DNA of 8,847 bases from an uncultured Prevotellaceae bacterium (GCA_946403615.1 CAMJAO010000072.1:1-8847), one strand, 5' to 3'; shown: positions 1 through 7,136, counted from the first letter of the stretch. Numbers and translations: made by a program. Notes: generated by a model not told the origin, from the letters alone.

Positions 1-39
1 AGGGCGTAATTTCCACTACATTGATAAAGTAATATTTTT

Positions 40-70
40 CTCCCTCTCAGGGGAGTTAGAGGTGGGGGTC
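40..70. repeat. G/C-run intergenic element, copy A, with short hairpin
   Basis: Just beyond the 3' end of mraY, CTCCC (40-44) can pair with GGGAG (51-55) around a 6-base loop. A G-rich stretch ending in GGGGGTC (64-70) follows. The layout resembles 1496-1530 and, more weakly, 7213-7238, all in the same strand orientation. I recall C-run/G-run elements of this kind as frequent between genes in Bacteroidetes, but cannot verify it here. The run of T lies before the hairpin on the plus strand, so this is not an intrinsic terminator for the minus-strand operon. Positions 1-39 show nothing recognisable. The only minus-strand ATG there (21-19) is followed at once by a TAG stop, so the next gene of the cluster does not begin inside the window. 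Confidence 0.4.
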
Positions 71-112
71 TCTTGCTTCTTGCCTCTTGCTTCTTGCCTC
101 TTGCTTCTTATC
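71..112. repeat. Heptamer tandem repeat, TCTTGCY x5 plus one decayed unit
   Basis: Units start at 71, 78, 85, 92 and 99 and alternate TCTTGCT / TCTTGCC. A sixth, altered unit, TCTTATC, occupies 106-112. The array can equally be read as a 14-bp repeat present nearly three times. The last unit overlaps the mraY stop codon (108-110, read as TAA on the minus strand), so the repeat touches the coding sequence. Two other junctions in the cluster carry 7-bp arrays of unrelated sequence. Confidence 0.85.
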
Positions 113-1379
113 TGATCTTCAATGTGATAATGGCGAGTGCGGCCAGGATGATGGAGATAATCCAGAACCTGACTGTGAGTTTTGACTCAAATACCACGCC
201 TTTGGGCTTTTTCCAAAGATATTTGCAATCCGGGTCGAGCTTGGAGTCTTCCGTGCGGAAATGATCGTGTATGGGTGTGCGCTTGAAGATGCGCTGTTTA
301 CGTCCGTGTTTCTTTCCTTTCTTGTAATACCACACTTGCAGCATGACGCTGAGGCTCTCGATGAAGAAGATGCCGCAGAGGATGGGCAGCAGCAGTTCTT
401 TGTGGATGATGATGGCGCATACGGCGATGATGCCTCCGACGGTGAGTGACCCTGTGTCGCCCATGAAAACCTGTGCGGGATAAGTGTTATACCATAGGAA
501 TCCTATCAGTGCGCCGATAAATGCTGACATGAACACCACCAGTTCTTGCGAGTCGGGGATATACATGATGTTGAGGTATGCCGCGAATTCGACGTGGCTG
601 CTCACATACGCTAATATCCCCAATGCCACGCCTATGACCGCCGAGATGCCCGCACACAGGCCGTCCATGCCGTCGTTGAGATTGGCGCCGTTCGACACGG
701 CCGTTACCACGAGGATGGTCATGATGACGAACAGTATCCATCCTGCCGCGTCTTTGTACTTGCCCATGAAACTCATCAGGTCGGAGTAGTCGAGGTTGTG
801 GTTCTTGACGAAGGGGATGGTCGTTTTGAGCGATTTCTCCGGCGCCGACTTATGCGTCACCGTCACCACGGTGTTTTGCCGCTCTACGGTCACATTCTCG
901 TGTATCTTCGCGTCAGGACTGTACCAGAGCACCACGCCCACGATGAATCCAATGCCTATCTGTCCGATGATTTTATAACGGGGACGCAATCCGTCTTTCG
1001 AATGCTTGAAATTCTTGATGTAATCATCCAGTCCGCCGAGCACTCCAAGCCATACTGTGGTGATAATCATCAGTATGAGGTAAATGTTGCGCATGCGGCC
1101 GAGCAGCAGCACCGGCACAAGTATGGCAATGATGATGAACACGCCACCCATGGAGGGCACGCCCACCTTGTCGCGGCCGAAGGGGTCGATGGCCTCGTCG
1201 CGTTGCACCTCGGTGATGTGCTTGCGTTTCATGTACGAGATGAATTTCTCGCCCACCCATGCCGAGATGATCAGTGCGAGCACCAAAGCGAGCAGCGAGC
1301 GGAATGAGATATAGCCCCAGAGATGTGCGCCGGGGAGCCCCCATTCTTGTTCTAAAAATCTAAACAGATAGTATAGCAT
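108..1379 (-). CDS. mraY: Phospho-N-acetylmuramoyl-pentapeptide transferase MraY
   Basis: MraY is an integral inner-membrane enzyme that joins UDP-MurNAc-pentapeptide to undecaprenyl phosphate, giving lipid I and UMP. The 423-residue product has about ten hydrophobic segments. Visible family motifs are the paired aspartates in LGGLDDYIK (D118-D119), NLNDGMDGL (233-241), VFMGDTGSL (304-312, D308) and a histidine motif PIHDHF (369-374). The enzyme is longer than the roughly 360 residues of E. coli MraY. One polar insertion lies at about 155-210 and a second at about 376-400, just before the last membrane helix (VRFWIIS). The usual triple histidine is HDH here (371-373). The start at 1379 begins MLYYLF, as expected for the family, with no clear ribosome binding site. 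It follows murE after 151 bp, and murD would be expected next, outside the window. Function is secure; the effects of the insertions and of HDH are unknown. Confidence 0.96.
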   Translation of the reverse strand: MLYYLFRFLEQEWGLPGAHLWGYISFRSLLALVLALIISAWVGEKFISYMKRKHITEVQRDEAIDPFGRDKVGVPSMGGVFIIIAILVPVLLLGRMRNIYLILMIITTVWLGVLGGLDDYIKNFKHSKDGLRPRYKIIGQIGIGFIVGVVLWYSPDAKIHENVTVERQNTVVTVTHKSAPEKSLKTTIPFVKNHNLDYSDLMSFMGKYKDAAGWILFVIMTILVVTAVSNGANLNDGMDGLCAGISAVIGVALGILAYVSSHVEFAAYLNIMYIPDSQELVVFMSAFIGALIGFLWYNTYPAQVFMGDTGSLTVGGIIAVCAIIIHKELLLPILCGIFFIESLSVMLQVWYYKKGKKHGRKQRIFKRTPIHDHFRTEDSKLDPDCKYLWKKPKGVVFESKLTVRFWIISIILAALAIITLKIR

Positions 1380-1410
1380 AACTTAATTTTTGAAGTTCTT
1401 GAAATATTGA

Positions 1411-1438
1411 AGGGTTTAGGGTAGAGGGTTTAGGGTTT
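1411..1438. repeat. Heptamer tandem repeat, AGGGTTT-like x4 (telomere-like)
   Basis: Four adjacent 7-bp units: AGGGTTT (1411), AGGGTAG (1418), AGGGTTT (1425) and AGGGTTT (1432), followed by GG. The array lies in the 151-bp gap between murE and mraY, 32 bp upstream of the mraY start codon. It would therefore be transcribed into the region just before mraY. The rest of the gap is a pyrimidine-rich stretch (about 1453-1504 on the plus strand) and the element at 1496-1530. I saw no convincing TAnnTTTG promoter for mraY. Confidence 0.8.
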
Positions 1439-1495
1439 GGTGTTCTGGGCAATTCCCTTGCTCCTTTCTCCGCGTCTCTTATTCCTCGCTCCCAT

Positions 1496-1530
1496 CTCCC
1501 TCCCTTTGGGGGGGCGGTGAGAGTGTCCTC
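1496..1530. repeat. G/C-run intergenic element, copy B, with hairpin
   Basis: CCCTCCC (1498-1504) faces a run of seven G (1508-1514) across the loop TTT, giving a 7-bp stem with one G-T wobble on the plus strand. A G-rich arm (to about 1525) follows, and the element directly abuts the murE stop codon at 1531-1533. Copy A, at the mraY end, has the same order and orientation. On the operon transcript the hairpin has no U-run after it, so a terminator is unlikely. A role in RNA stability or attenuation is only a possibility. Confidence 0.4.
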
Positions 1531-2982
1531 TTATTCCTTAAACAACTCTTCCAGCACCTCGCGGTCGTCGAAGTGATGTTTTACGCCTTTGATTTCTTGA
1601 TAGTTCTCATGTCCTTTGCCTGCCACGAGCACCACATCGCCTTTTTGCGCCATCATGCAAGCCGTCTTGATGGCTTCGCGACGGTCGGTGATGCTGATGG
1701 TCTTTTTCATCTGCTGCGGTGTCAGACCGGCAAGCATGTCATTGATGATGTCTTGCGGCTCTTCGAAACGCGGGTTGTCGCTGGTGATGATGACACGGTC
1801 GCTCTGCTTGGCTGCCTCTTGAGCCATCAGCGGGCGTTTGCCTTTGTCGCGGTTGCCGCCGGCTCCGCATACGGTGATGACCTGTCCCTTGCCGTTGAGC
1901 ACCTCGTGGATGGCTCCGAGCACGTTGGCCAGAGCGTCGGGCGTATGGGCGTAATCGACAATGGCGGTGAATCCTTGGGGCGAATGTACGGGTTGGAGAC
2001 GTCCGCTCACGCTTTTGAGGGTGCTCATGATGAGCAGCACATCCTCGGCCTTTTTGCCCAACATCCGTGCTGCGCCATAGACGGCGAGCAGGTTGCTCAC
2101 GTTGAATTTCCCGATAAACTGTACGCCCACCTCGTGTCCGTCAATCTCGAGGAACATCCCTTCGAAATGGCATTCGAGGATTCTCGCGCGGAAGTCGGCC
2201 ATCGTACGGGTGGAGTAGGTCTTCACCTTCGCCTTCGTGTTCTGCACCATGACCATGCCGTTTTTGTCGTCGGCGTTGGTGATGGCGAAAGCCGATTTGG
2301 GCAACATATCGAAGAATGCCTTTTTGGCGTTGCGGTAGTTCTCCACCGTCTTGTGGTAGTCCATGTGGTCGCGACTCAGGTTGGTGAAGATGCCTCCCGC
2401 GAAGGTCAGTCCGCCGATGCGTTTCTGGTCGATAGCATGGCTGCTGCATTCCATGAACACATATTCGCAACCCGCGTCAACCATGCTTGCCAGCAGGCGG
2501 TTGAGCTCAACTGGGTCGGGTGTGGTGTGACTTGCGGGTACAGCCTCGCCTTCGATGTAGTTGCAGACAGTCGATAACAGTCCGCATTTATGGCCGAAGG
2601 CTCTGAACATATTATATAATAAGGTGGCGATGGTCGTTTTTCCGTTGGTGCCTGTCACTCCCACGAGTTTCATTTTCTTCGTCGGGTTGCCGTAGAATGT
2701 GGTGGCTGCCGGTCCTACGGCCTCTGAGGCGGACTTTACCTCGATGTAGGTCACACCGTCGGCCTTGGTGTCGGGCATCGCCTCGCATATCACGGCTGTT
2801 GCGCCCGCCTCGATGGCTTTCGGGATGAACTGATGTCCGTCGACCTGTGTGCCTTTGATGGCTACAAACAGATGTTCGGGTTTTACCTGACGCGAGTCGA
2901 TGTCAACTCCCGTGATGTCGATGTCGGTCGGTCCGATGACCGATACAGGACGGATGCTTGAAATGATGTCGTTGAGATTCAT
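1531..2982 (-). CDS. murE: UDP-N-acetylmuramoyl-L-alanyl-D-glutamate--2,6-diaminopimelate ligase MurE
   Basis: MurE is a cytoplasmic Mur ligase that uses ATP to add the third amino acid to UDP-MurNAc-L-Ala-D-Glu. The 483-residue product shows an N-terminal substrate domain with DSR (29-31), the ATP-binding loop GVTGTNGKTT (108-117), TTPDP (153-157), and YRNAKKAFF, whose K220 lies where the carbamylated lysine is expected. The C-terminal domain has GAGGNRDKGKRP (373-384) and AGKGHENYQ (454-462). DNPR at 402-405 is the motif associated with meso-diaminopimelate rather than L-lysine, so a DAP-type peptidoglycan is predicted. Length is normal. It lies 62 bp after ftsI and 151 bp before mraY. The start at 2982 (MNLNDIISS) fits the family; the sequence before it is A/T-rich without a Shine-Dalgarno match. 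Reading frame is intact and no key residue is missing. Confidence 0.97.
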   Translation of the reverse strand: MNLNDIISSIRPVSVIGPTDIDITGVDIDSRQVKPEHLFVAIKGTQVDGHQFIPKAIEAGATAVICEAMPDTKADGVTYIEVKSASEAVGPAATTFYGNPTKKMKLVGVTGTNGKTTIATLLYNMFRAFGHKCGLLSTVCNYIEGEAVPASHTTPDPVELNRLLASMVDAGCEYVFMECSSHAIDQKRIGGLTFAGGIFTNLSRDHMDYHKTVENYRNAKKAFFDMLPKSAFAITNADDKNGMVMVQNTKAKVKTYSTRTMADFRARILECHFEGMFLEIDGHEVGVQFIGKFNVSNLLAVYGAARMLGKKAEDVLLIMSTLKSVSGRLQPVHSPQGFTAIVDYAHTPDALANVLGAIHEVLNGKGQVITVCGAGGNRDKGKRPLMAQEAAKQSDRVIITSDNPRFEEPQDIINDMLAGLTPQQMKKTISITDRREAIKTACMMAQKGDVVLVAGKGHENYQEIKGVKHHFDDREVLEELFKE

Positions 2983-2990
2983 ATAATATA

Positions 2991-3025
2991 GAGGTAAGAG
3001 GTAAGAGGTGAGAGGTGAGAGGTGA
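2991..3025. repeat. Heptamer tandem repeat, GAGGTRA x5
   Basis: Five contiguous 7-bp units: GAGGTAA at 2991 and 2998, then GAGGTGA at 3005, 3012 and 3019, followed by a degenerate GTGTGAG. The array fills most of the 62-bp gap between ftsI and murE and begins 8 bp upstream of the murE start codon. On the operon mRNA it reads as pyrimidine-rich TYACCTC units, which cannot serve as a Shine-Dalgarno sequence. Changes in unit number would alter the distance between ftsI and murE without touching either protein. Confidence 0.9.
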
Positions 3026-3044
3026 GTGTGAGTATTGGGTTGTG

Positions 3045-5195
3045 TTAACGGAGTCTGATGATGCAGGTGTCGCCTCGCATGATGCGGTGCCCGGCTGACA
3101 GGCTTTGGGAGACGACTCTGCCTCTGCCCTCAATTCGTGCTTTGGCGCCTCTTGACTCGATGAGATAGACGGCGTCGCGAGCACCCATGCCGCTCACGTC
3201 AGGTATCACACCTTCGATCGGGACGTCTTTCTTCGTCAGATTTACTTTTTGTTGACCGATGGAGGCGAGTCCCCATACCATGTCGTCGTTGACGTCGTCC
3301 TGATGCCAGTCGCTCCATGATTCGATGCCGTATTTGCTCAGCACCGACTGTGCGGCTTTGATGTCGCCGTTCTTCACGTCGGGCAGCGATGATGACTCAT
3401 TGTCCTTGGCATCATTGGCGCTCAGTCGGAGGTCGCGGGCCATGATGCCCTCAGCGATTTTCCTGAACACGGGTCCGGCCATGCCACCGCCCGATGCGCT
3501 CGGTCCGGGCTTCTGAATGCACACGATACACGAGTATTTGGGCTGGTCGGAGGGGAAGAATCCGGCAAAACTGACCAGATAGTGCATGGTGCCTGAGTGG
3601 TAGCCTTTTCTGCCTTTTGCTATCTGCGCCGTACCCGTCTTTCCTGAAACGGGGAAGGTGGGCGAACCTGCTTTCTTTCCGAGTCCGATGCTCACCACTT
3701 GACGCAACATGGTCTGTATCTTATTCAGTGTCACGGGTTTGCAGATTTGTTCGCGGAGAACCACGGGTGGATATTCCTTGATGACCTTGCCTGCGCGTTC
3801 CACTTGCTTCACCAGTCTGGGCCGCATCATGCGTCCGTTGTTGGCGATGGCGTTGTAGAAGGTGACGGTCGAGATGGGAGGCACCATCGTCTCGTATCCG
3901 ATACTCATCCATGGCAGTGTGGTCTTGTACCAGTTGGTGAGTTGTCCGCGCGAGTTGCGCTCCGGCCGGCGTATGCTCGGCTTATGATAGTTTTGCAGTG
4001 GCACTTTCAGGTCTTCTGCAATACCAGTACGGTAAACGCCTTGCACGTATTTGTCGGGGTCTTTTTCGTAGAAATGGTCGATGATGTAACTTACGCCGAT
4101 GTTGGAACTCACTTGCAGGATTTTCGGCACAGAGATGGTTCCGTATCCGCCTTTACGCCAGTTGTGGTCGCGCATGTCGGCACCGTGCATTTTCCTCACA
4201 CCGTTGCCCGTGTCAACTCTGTATGTGGTATCGACGACTCCATCGTCGAGTGCCACCATCATCGATACGGTCTTGAACACCGATCCCGGCTCGAGCATGT
4301 CCGACACGGCATGGTTTTGCAGTTCCATGTATGCGCCGCTAGATGTCTTCTCCATGTTGACCATGGCTTTGATGTCGCCTGTAGCCACTTCCATGACGAT
4401 AGCCACGCCCACGTCGCCGTCAATCTCTTTCAACTCCTCCACGACGGCTTTCTCGGCCAGGTCTTGTATCTTCATGTCGAGCGTTGTCACAATGTCGTCG
4501 CCGTCAACGGGTTCGCGGTCTACCACCGGCACCATCTCGTTGAGCACCTTCTTGTAGTGCATGATGCCCGGCGAGCCTGCCAGGATGGAGTCGAAGGTGA
4601 GTTCCAGTCCGAGTCGCGCCGAGTCTTTGCCACGGTACATGTCGCCGATGGTTTTTGAGGCCAGTGAACCGTAAGGGTTGCTTCGCGCGTTGTTGCCCTC
4701 TTCGTGGAATCCGCCGAAGTTTTTGGGCAGGTTAAAGACCGGCAGTCTTTTTATTTGTGTCAACTGAGTGTATGACACGCGTCTTTTGATGATGGGGTAG
4801 TGGCGTTTCTTGTCTTTCCGCCCTTTCTCCAGATGCTGTGCAAAGTCTTCGGCGCTGACATCCGGGAATATTTCGTGCAGCCCCATGCAGATGCTGTCGA
4901 GTTTCTCCTGCCAGATGCTGTCTTTCTCCGCTCCGCCGACCTCAAAGTCCATGAATACGCCGTATTCCGGGAGCGAACTGGCCAGAAGTTCTCCGTTGGA
5001 AGAGAGGATATTTCCACGGCGTTGGGGTATTGTTCTGTTTTTGACCGTTTTCTTCTCCGCCACCTTCTCCCAATAATCTCTTTTGGCGGTCATGATATAG
5101 AACGCCTTCCCGAGAATCAAGAGCACAAAAACCGTGAATATCACACTGATAAACACGTATCGGCTTATTATGTTTTTATTGTCAGATTTGCTCAT
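3045..5195 (-). CDS. ftsI: Penicillin-binding protein FtsI (PBP3-type transpeptidase) with C-terminal PASTA domain
   Basis: FtsI is a class B penicillin-binding protein, the septal D,D-transpeptidase that cross-links new peptidoglycan with FtsW at the division site. The 716-residue product has a short cytoplasmic tail, one membrane helix (about 13-35), and a dimerisation domain opening with RRGNILSSNGELLA (59-72). The transpeptidase domain carries SVFK (305-308, nucleophile S305), SSN (363-365) and KTGT (519-522). After a polar linker (about 590-660), a single PASTA-like domain fills 661-716 (VIPDVSGM...). E. coli FtsI (588 residues) lacks this tail, whereas PASTA tails are common in Bacteroidetes and Gram-positive homologues. 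The ATG overlaps the ftsL-like stop as ATGA (5195-5192), suggesting coupled translation. The 4-bp overlap fixes the start. All catalytic motifs are intact. Confidence 0.96.
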   Translation of the reverse strand: MSKSDNKNIISRYVFISVIFTVFVLLILGKAFYIMTAKRDYWEKVAEKKTVKNRTIPQRRGNILSSNGELLASSLPEYGVFMDFEVGGAEKDSIWQEKLDSICMGLHEIFPDVSAEDFAQHLEKGRKDKKRHYPIIKRRVSYTQLTQIKRLPVFNLPKNFGGFHEEGNNARSNPYGSLASKTIGDMYRGKDSARLGLELTFDSILAGSPGIMHYKKVLNEMVPVVDREPVDGDDIVTTLDMKIQDLAEKAVVEELKEIDGDVGVAIVMEVATGDIKAMVNMEKTSSGAYMELQNHAVSDMLEPGSVFKTVSMMVALDDGVVDTTYRVDTGNGVRKMHGADMRDHNWRKGGYGTISVPKILQVSSNIGVSYIIDHFYEKDPDKYVQGVYRTGIAEDLKVPLQNYHKPSIRRPERNSRGQLTNWYKTTLPWMSIGYETMVPPISTVTFYNAIANNGRMMRPRLVKQVERAGKVIKEYPPVVLREQICKPVTLNKIQTMLRQVVSIGLGKKAGSPTFPVSGKTGTAQIAKGRKGYHSGTMHYLVSFAGFFPSDQPKYSCIVCIQKPGPSASGGGMAGPVFRKIAEGIMARDLRLSANDAKDNESSSLPDVKNGDIKAAQSVLSKYGIESWSDWHQDDVNDDMVWGLASIGQQKVNLTKKDVPIEGVIPDVSGMGARDAVYLIESRGAKARIEGRGRVVSQSLSAGHRIMRGDTCIIRLR

Positions 5196-5692
5196 TCTTC
5201 AGGGATTTCTATGATGAAAGGTGGTTGGTCGGCTATGTGAAGGGTGGTGTCGTTGTTTTCGCGGAGTTCTTGCAGCACTTGTGTCTCGCGGCAGCGTTCG
5301 GTCAGATCACTTGACAATGACAGCATTTTATACCGCTGTTCTACGACTTCTTTGTTCAGGTGATTGATGGTGAGCATCTTCTTCTGGCAACTGTATCTGT
5401 TGCCCACATAGATGATGGTGAACAGGGCGATGAGCAATATGAGCCATATCTGCTGGCGCAGGAATTGTGTGCTGAGGATGTCACCACCGAGAATCTGGCG
5501 AAGGGTGAAACTCGACGAAGCGGGTTTCTCATCTTCGCGCGCCGTCTGGCGTATCACGTCTTTCACCTCCTGATAAGCCGACTCCTTGTCGTCGGCATCG
5601 TCGGCGTACTCCTGTGCGGAGTCCTCGTCGCCGACATACACCTCGTTGGTCATCTGGTCGATGTCGTCTATATAGTTGTTTTCTTTGTTCAT
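5192..5692 (-). CDS. ftsL: FtsL-like bitopic division protein
   Basis: The 166-residue protein has a long, strongly acidic cytoplasmic N-terminus (about 1-80, rich in D and E), one membrane helix (about 82-98), and a short periplasmic part (about 100-166) whose first section, 103-145, looks like a helix or coiled coil. This is the bitopic layout of FtsL, which in other bacteria pairs with FtsB and FtsQ to activate FtsWI. Sequence identity to E. coli FtsL is not apparent; the call rests on topology, size and position between rsmH and ftsI, exactly where ftsL lies in dcw clusters. The start at 5692 overlaps the rsmH stop as ATGA and the stop overlaps ftsI the same way, so all three are probably translationally coupled. 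The N-terminus is about 45 residues longer than in E. coli FtsL. Confidence 0.82.
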   Translation of the reverse strand: MNKENNYIDDIDQMTNEVYVGDEDSAQEYADDADDKESAYQEVKDVIRQTAREDEKPASSSFTLRQILGGDILSTQFLRQQIWLILLIALFTIIYVGNRYSCQKKMLTINHLNKEVVEQRYKMLSLSSDLTERCRETQVLQELRENNDTTLHIADQPPFIIEIPEE

Positions 5693-6615
5693 CTTTTTTC
5701 TGCGATTCTAAGTTTTGCGCTTCTGCTTCTCGGGTTAGAAGCCTGCTCCTCGGCAGTGGGGATGATAACCTTACCGACAGCCGTGAGCGGTGATTCCACA
5801 CGCCCGTAGAAATCTTTCTGCTGGTTGCCCTCGGCATTGCCTGCCTTCATCATGTTCTTCACGATGCGGTCTTCCAGACTGTGATAGGTGATGACCGACA
5901 GCCGTCCGCCTGGTCTGAGCAGTTCTGTGGCTGCTGCGAGCATCTCTTTCAAGGCTGCCATTTCCTGGTTGACCTCGATGCGGAGTGCTTGAAACAGTTT
6001 GGCTGTTTCTTTCTTCTCGCGCTCTCTGGGGAATAGAGGCTGCACGGTGTTGAGAAAGTCGCTTGTGTTGAGCATCGGGTGCGTGGTTCTGCTTTTGACA
6101 ATGGCCGCTGCGATGCGCCGTGCGTTTTTCAGCTCGCCGTACAGGTAGAAGATATCTGCCAGTTGTTCCTCGGTGCTGTTGTTGAGCACGTCGGCAGCCG
6201 TCTTTCCTGCTCTTTTGTTCATGCGCATGTCGAGCGGCGAGTCATTGAAACGGAAGGAGAATCCTCTTGTCTCATCGTCGAAATGGTGGCTTGAGACGCC
6301 CAGGTCTGCCAGCAGTCCGTCGATATGGTCGATGCCGTAGTAGCGCATCCAGTTTTTCAGGTACCGGAAATTGCTTCTGACGAAGGTCCACCGCTTGTCG
6401 CCGGCGAGGTCGTCGCCCACATTTTGCTCAGCGTCAGCGTCTTGGTCGAAGCTGAACAGGTGTCCGTCCTGACCCAGCCGCTTGAGAATTTCCCTGGAAT
6501 GCCCGCCTCCACCGAAGGTGACATCGATATAAATGCCGCTTGCCTGGATGTCCAGGCCATCGACGCTCTCCGTCAAAAGAACGGGAACATGGTATTCGGG
6601 TGCGGTGGTTACCAT
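5689..6615 (-). CDS. rsmH: 16S rRNA (cytosine-1402-N4)-methyltransferase RsmH (MraW)
   Basis: RsmH is an S-adenosylmethionine-dependent enzyme that methylates the N4 of C1402 in the ribosomal P site of 16S rRNA. From the ATG at 6615 the product has 308 residues, the usual size, and opens with HVPVLLTESVDGL (9-21). The SAM-binding motif is DVTFGGGGHS (31-40), followed by LLADLGVSSHHFDD (101-114), FQALRIEVNQE (208-218), ITYHSLEDRIVK (242-253) and NPRSRSAKLR (294-303). An in-frame ATG at 6741 would add 42 residues unlike the family and would overlap mraZ by 124 bp, so 6615 is preferred; it leaves a 2-bp gap after mraZ. The stop overlaps the ftsL-like start as ATGA. Reading frame and motifs are complete. 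Confidence 0.96.
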   Translation of the reverse strand: MVTTAPEYHVPVLLTESVDGLDIQASGIYIDVTFGGGGHSREILKRLGQDGHLFSFDQDADAEQNVGDDLAGDKRWTFVRSNFRYLKNWMRYYGIDHIDGLLADLGVSSHHFDDETRGFSFRFNDSPLDMRMNKRAGKTAADVLNNSTEEQLADIFYLYGELKNARRIAAAIVKSRTTHPMLNTSDFLNTVQPLFPREREKKETAKLFQALRIEVNQEMAALKEMLAAATELLRPGGRLSVITYHSLEDRIVKNMMKAGNAEGNQQKDFYGRVESPLTAVGKVIIPTAEEQASNPRSRSAKLRIAEKR

Positions 6616-6617
6616 TC

Positions 6618-7091
6618 TCAGAGGTTTGTGGGGGTTGCGTCCGCCGATTTGCCGCTCATCAGTTCGCCGAACATTCTGCCGAATGCTTCGGGTTCGATGA
6701 AGGGTTTCTCGACGTGCTGGCTGGCCCAGATCTCGATGCAATCGCCCATGCCGATGAAATGCACCGATTGCTCGATGCCGGCCATTTGCAGGTAACGCTT
6801 AGGTATCAGAAAACGGCCGTTGCCATCCAAACTGATAAATTCCACATTCATGACAAACTGGCGGAACAGTTCCTGTTCGTGTGCGTCCCAGCGGTTCAGT
6901 CGTTGACGCGCTTCGTCCATCTGGCTGTTCCACACCGATTCGGGATAGAGCACGAGGCATGGCTGATGCACATCTTTGCGCATCACAAGAAGTTCCTCGC
7001 CGGCACCTTGCAGCACCTTGCGCATCGCCGCGGGAAGAAAAACCCTTCCTTTGGCGTCTGTTTTCGCTTCTATGTTGCCTAAAAATCTCAT
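6618..7091 (-). CDS. mraZ: Transcriptional regulator MraZ
   Basis: MraZ is a DNA-binding protein of the SpoVT-AbrB fold that forms ring-shaped oligomers and controls its own dcw operon (a repressor in E. coli, reported as an activator in Mycoplasma). The 157-residue product has two tandem half-domains, each with the DxxGR signature: DAKGRVFLP (12-20) and DGNGRFLIP (89-97). The start MRFLGN is typical, and length is close to the 152 residues of E. coli MraZ. It is the first gene of the minus-strand cluster. An AGGAA sequence (minus strand, 7099-7095) lies 3 bases before the ATG, closer than usual for a ribosome binding site. Three TGGGG repeats about 46-70 bp upstream form a likely self-binding operator. 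Confidence 0.96.
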   Translation of the reverse strand: MRFLGNIEAKTDAKGRVFLPAAMRKVLQGAGEELLVMRKDVHQPCLVLYPESVWNSQMDEARQRLNRWDAHEQELFRQFVMNVEFISLDGNGRFLIPKRYLQMAGIEQSVHFIGMGDCIEIWASQHVEKPFIEPEAFGRMFGELMSGKSADATPTNL

Positions 7092-7119
7092 GCGTTCCTA
7101 TTTGTCTTGAATGTGGGTA

Positions 7120-7127
7120 CAAAGGTA
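7120..7127 (-). promoter_or_regulatory. Candidate -7 promoter element of the mraZ operon
   Basis: TACCTTTG on the minus strand fits the Bacteroidetes -7 consensus TAnnTTTG exactly. It lies 28 bp upstream of the mraZ start codon, implying a leader of roughly 20-25 nucleotides. No TTTG-type -33 element is seen at the usual 19-bp spacing. That position (about 7147-7150) is instead a G-run inside the TGGGG repeats. Confidence 0.7.
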
Positions 7128-7136
7128 GTAAAAATT

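Noticed and set aside
40..55. Possible intrinsic terminator after mraY
   Set aside because: The T-run precedes the hairpin on the plus strand, so the operon RNA would have A after the stem, not U. The stem is only 5 bp.
71..112. CRISPR-like array
   Set aside because: Units are 7 bp, contiguous and without spacers, so it is a simple tandem repeat.
798..1307. Plus-strand open frame opposite mraY
   Set aside because: It mirrors the conserved MraY membrane segments and shows no independent motif.
1411..1438. Telomere-like AGGGTTT repeats
   Set aside because: Four imperfect units inside an operon junction, flanked by intact bacterial genes; the resemblance to eukaryotic telomere repeats is coincidental.
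1573..2577. Long plus-strand open frame (334 codons) opposite murE
   Set aside because: It lies wholly antisense to a clear murE with all motifs intact. Its translation is rich in H, V and D with no domain, as expected for a shadow frame.
3699..4658. Long plus-strand open frame (319 codons) opposite ftsI
   Set aside because: It is antisense to the transpeptidase domain, histidine- and valine-rich, and has no recognisable motif, so it is a shadow frame.
6616..6741. N-terminal extension of RsmH from an upstream ATG
   Set aside because: The 42 extra residues do not resemble the family, are arginine-rich out-of-frame mraZ sequence, and would overlap mraZ by 124 bp. The ATG at 6615 gives the standard length.
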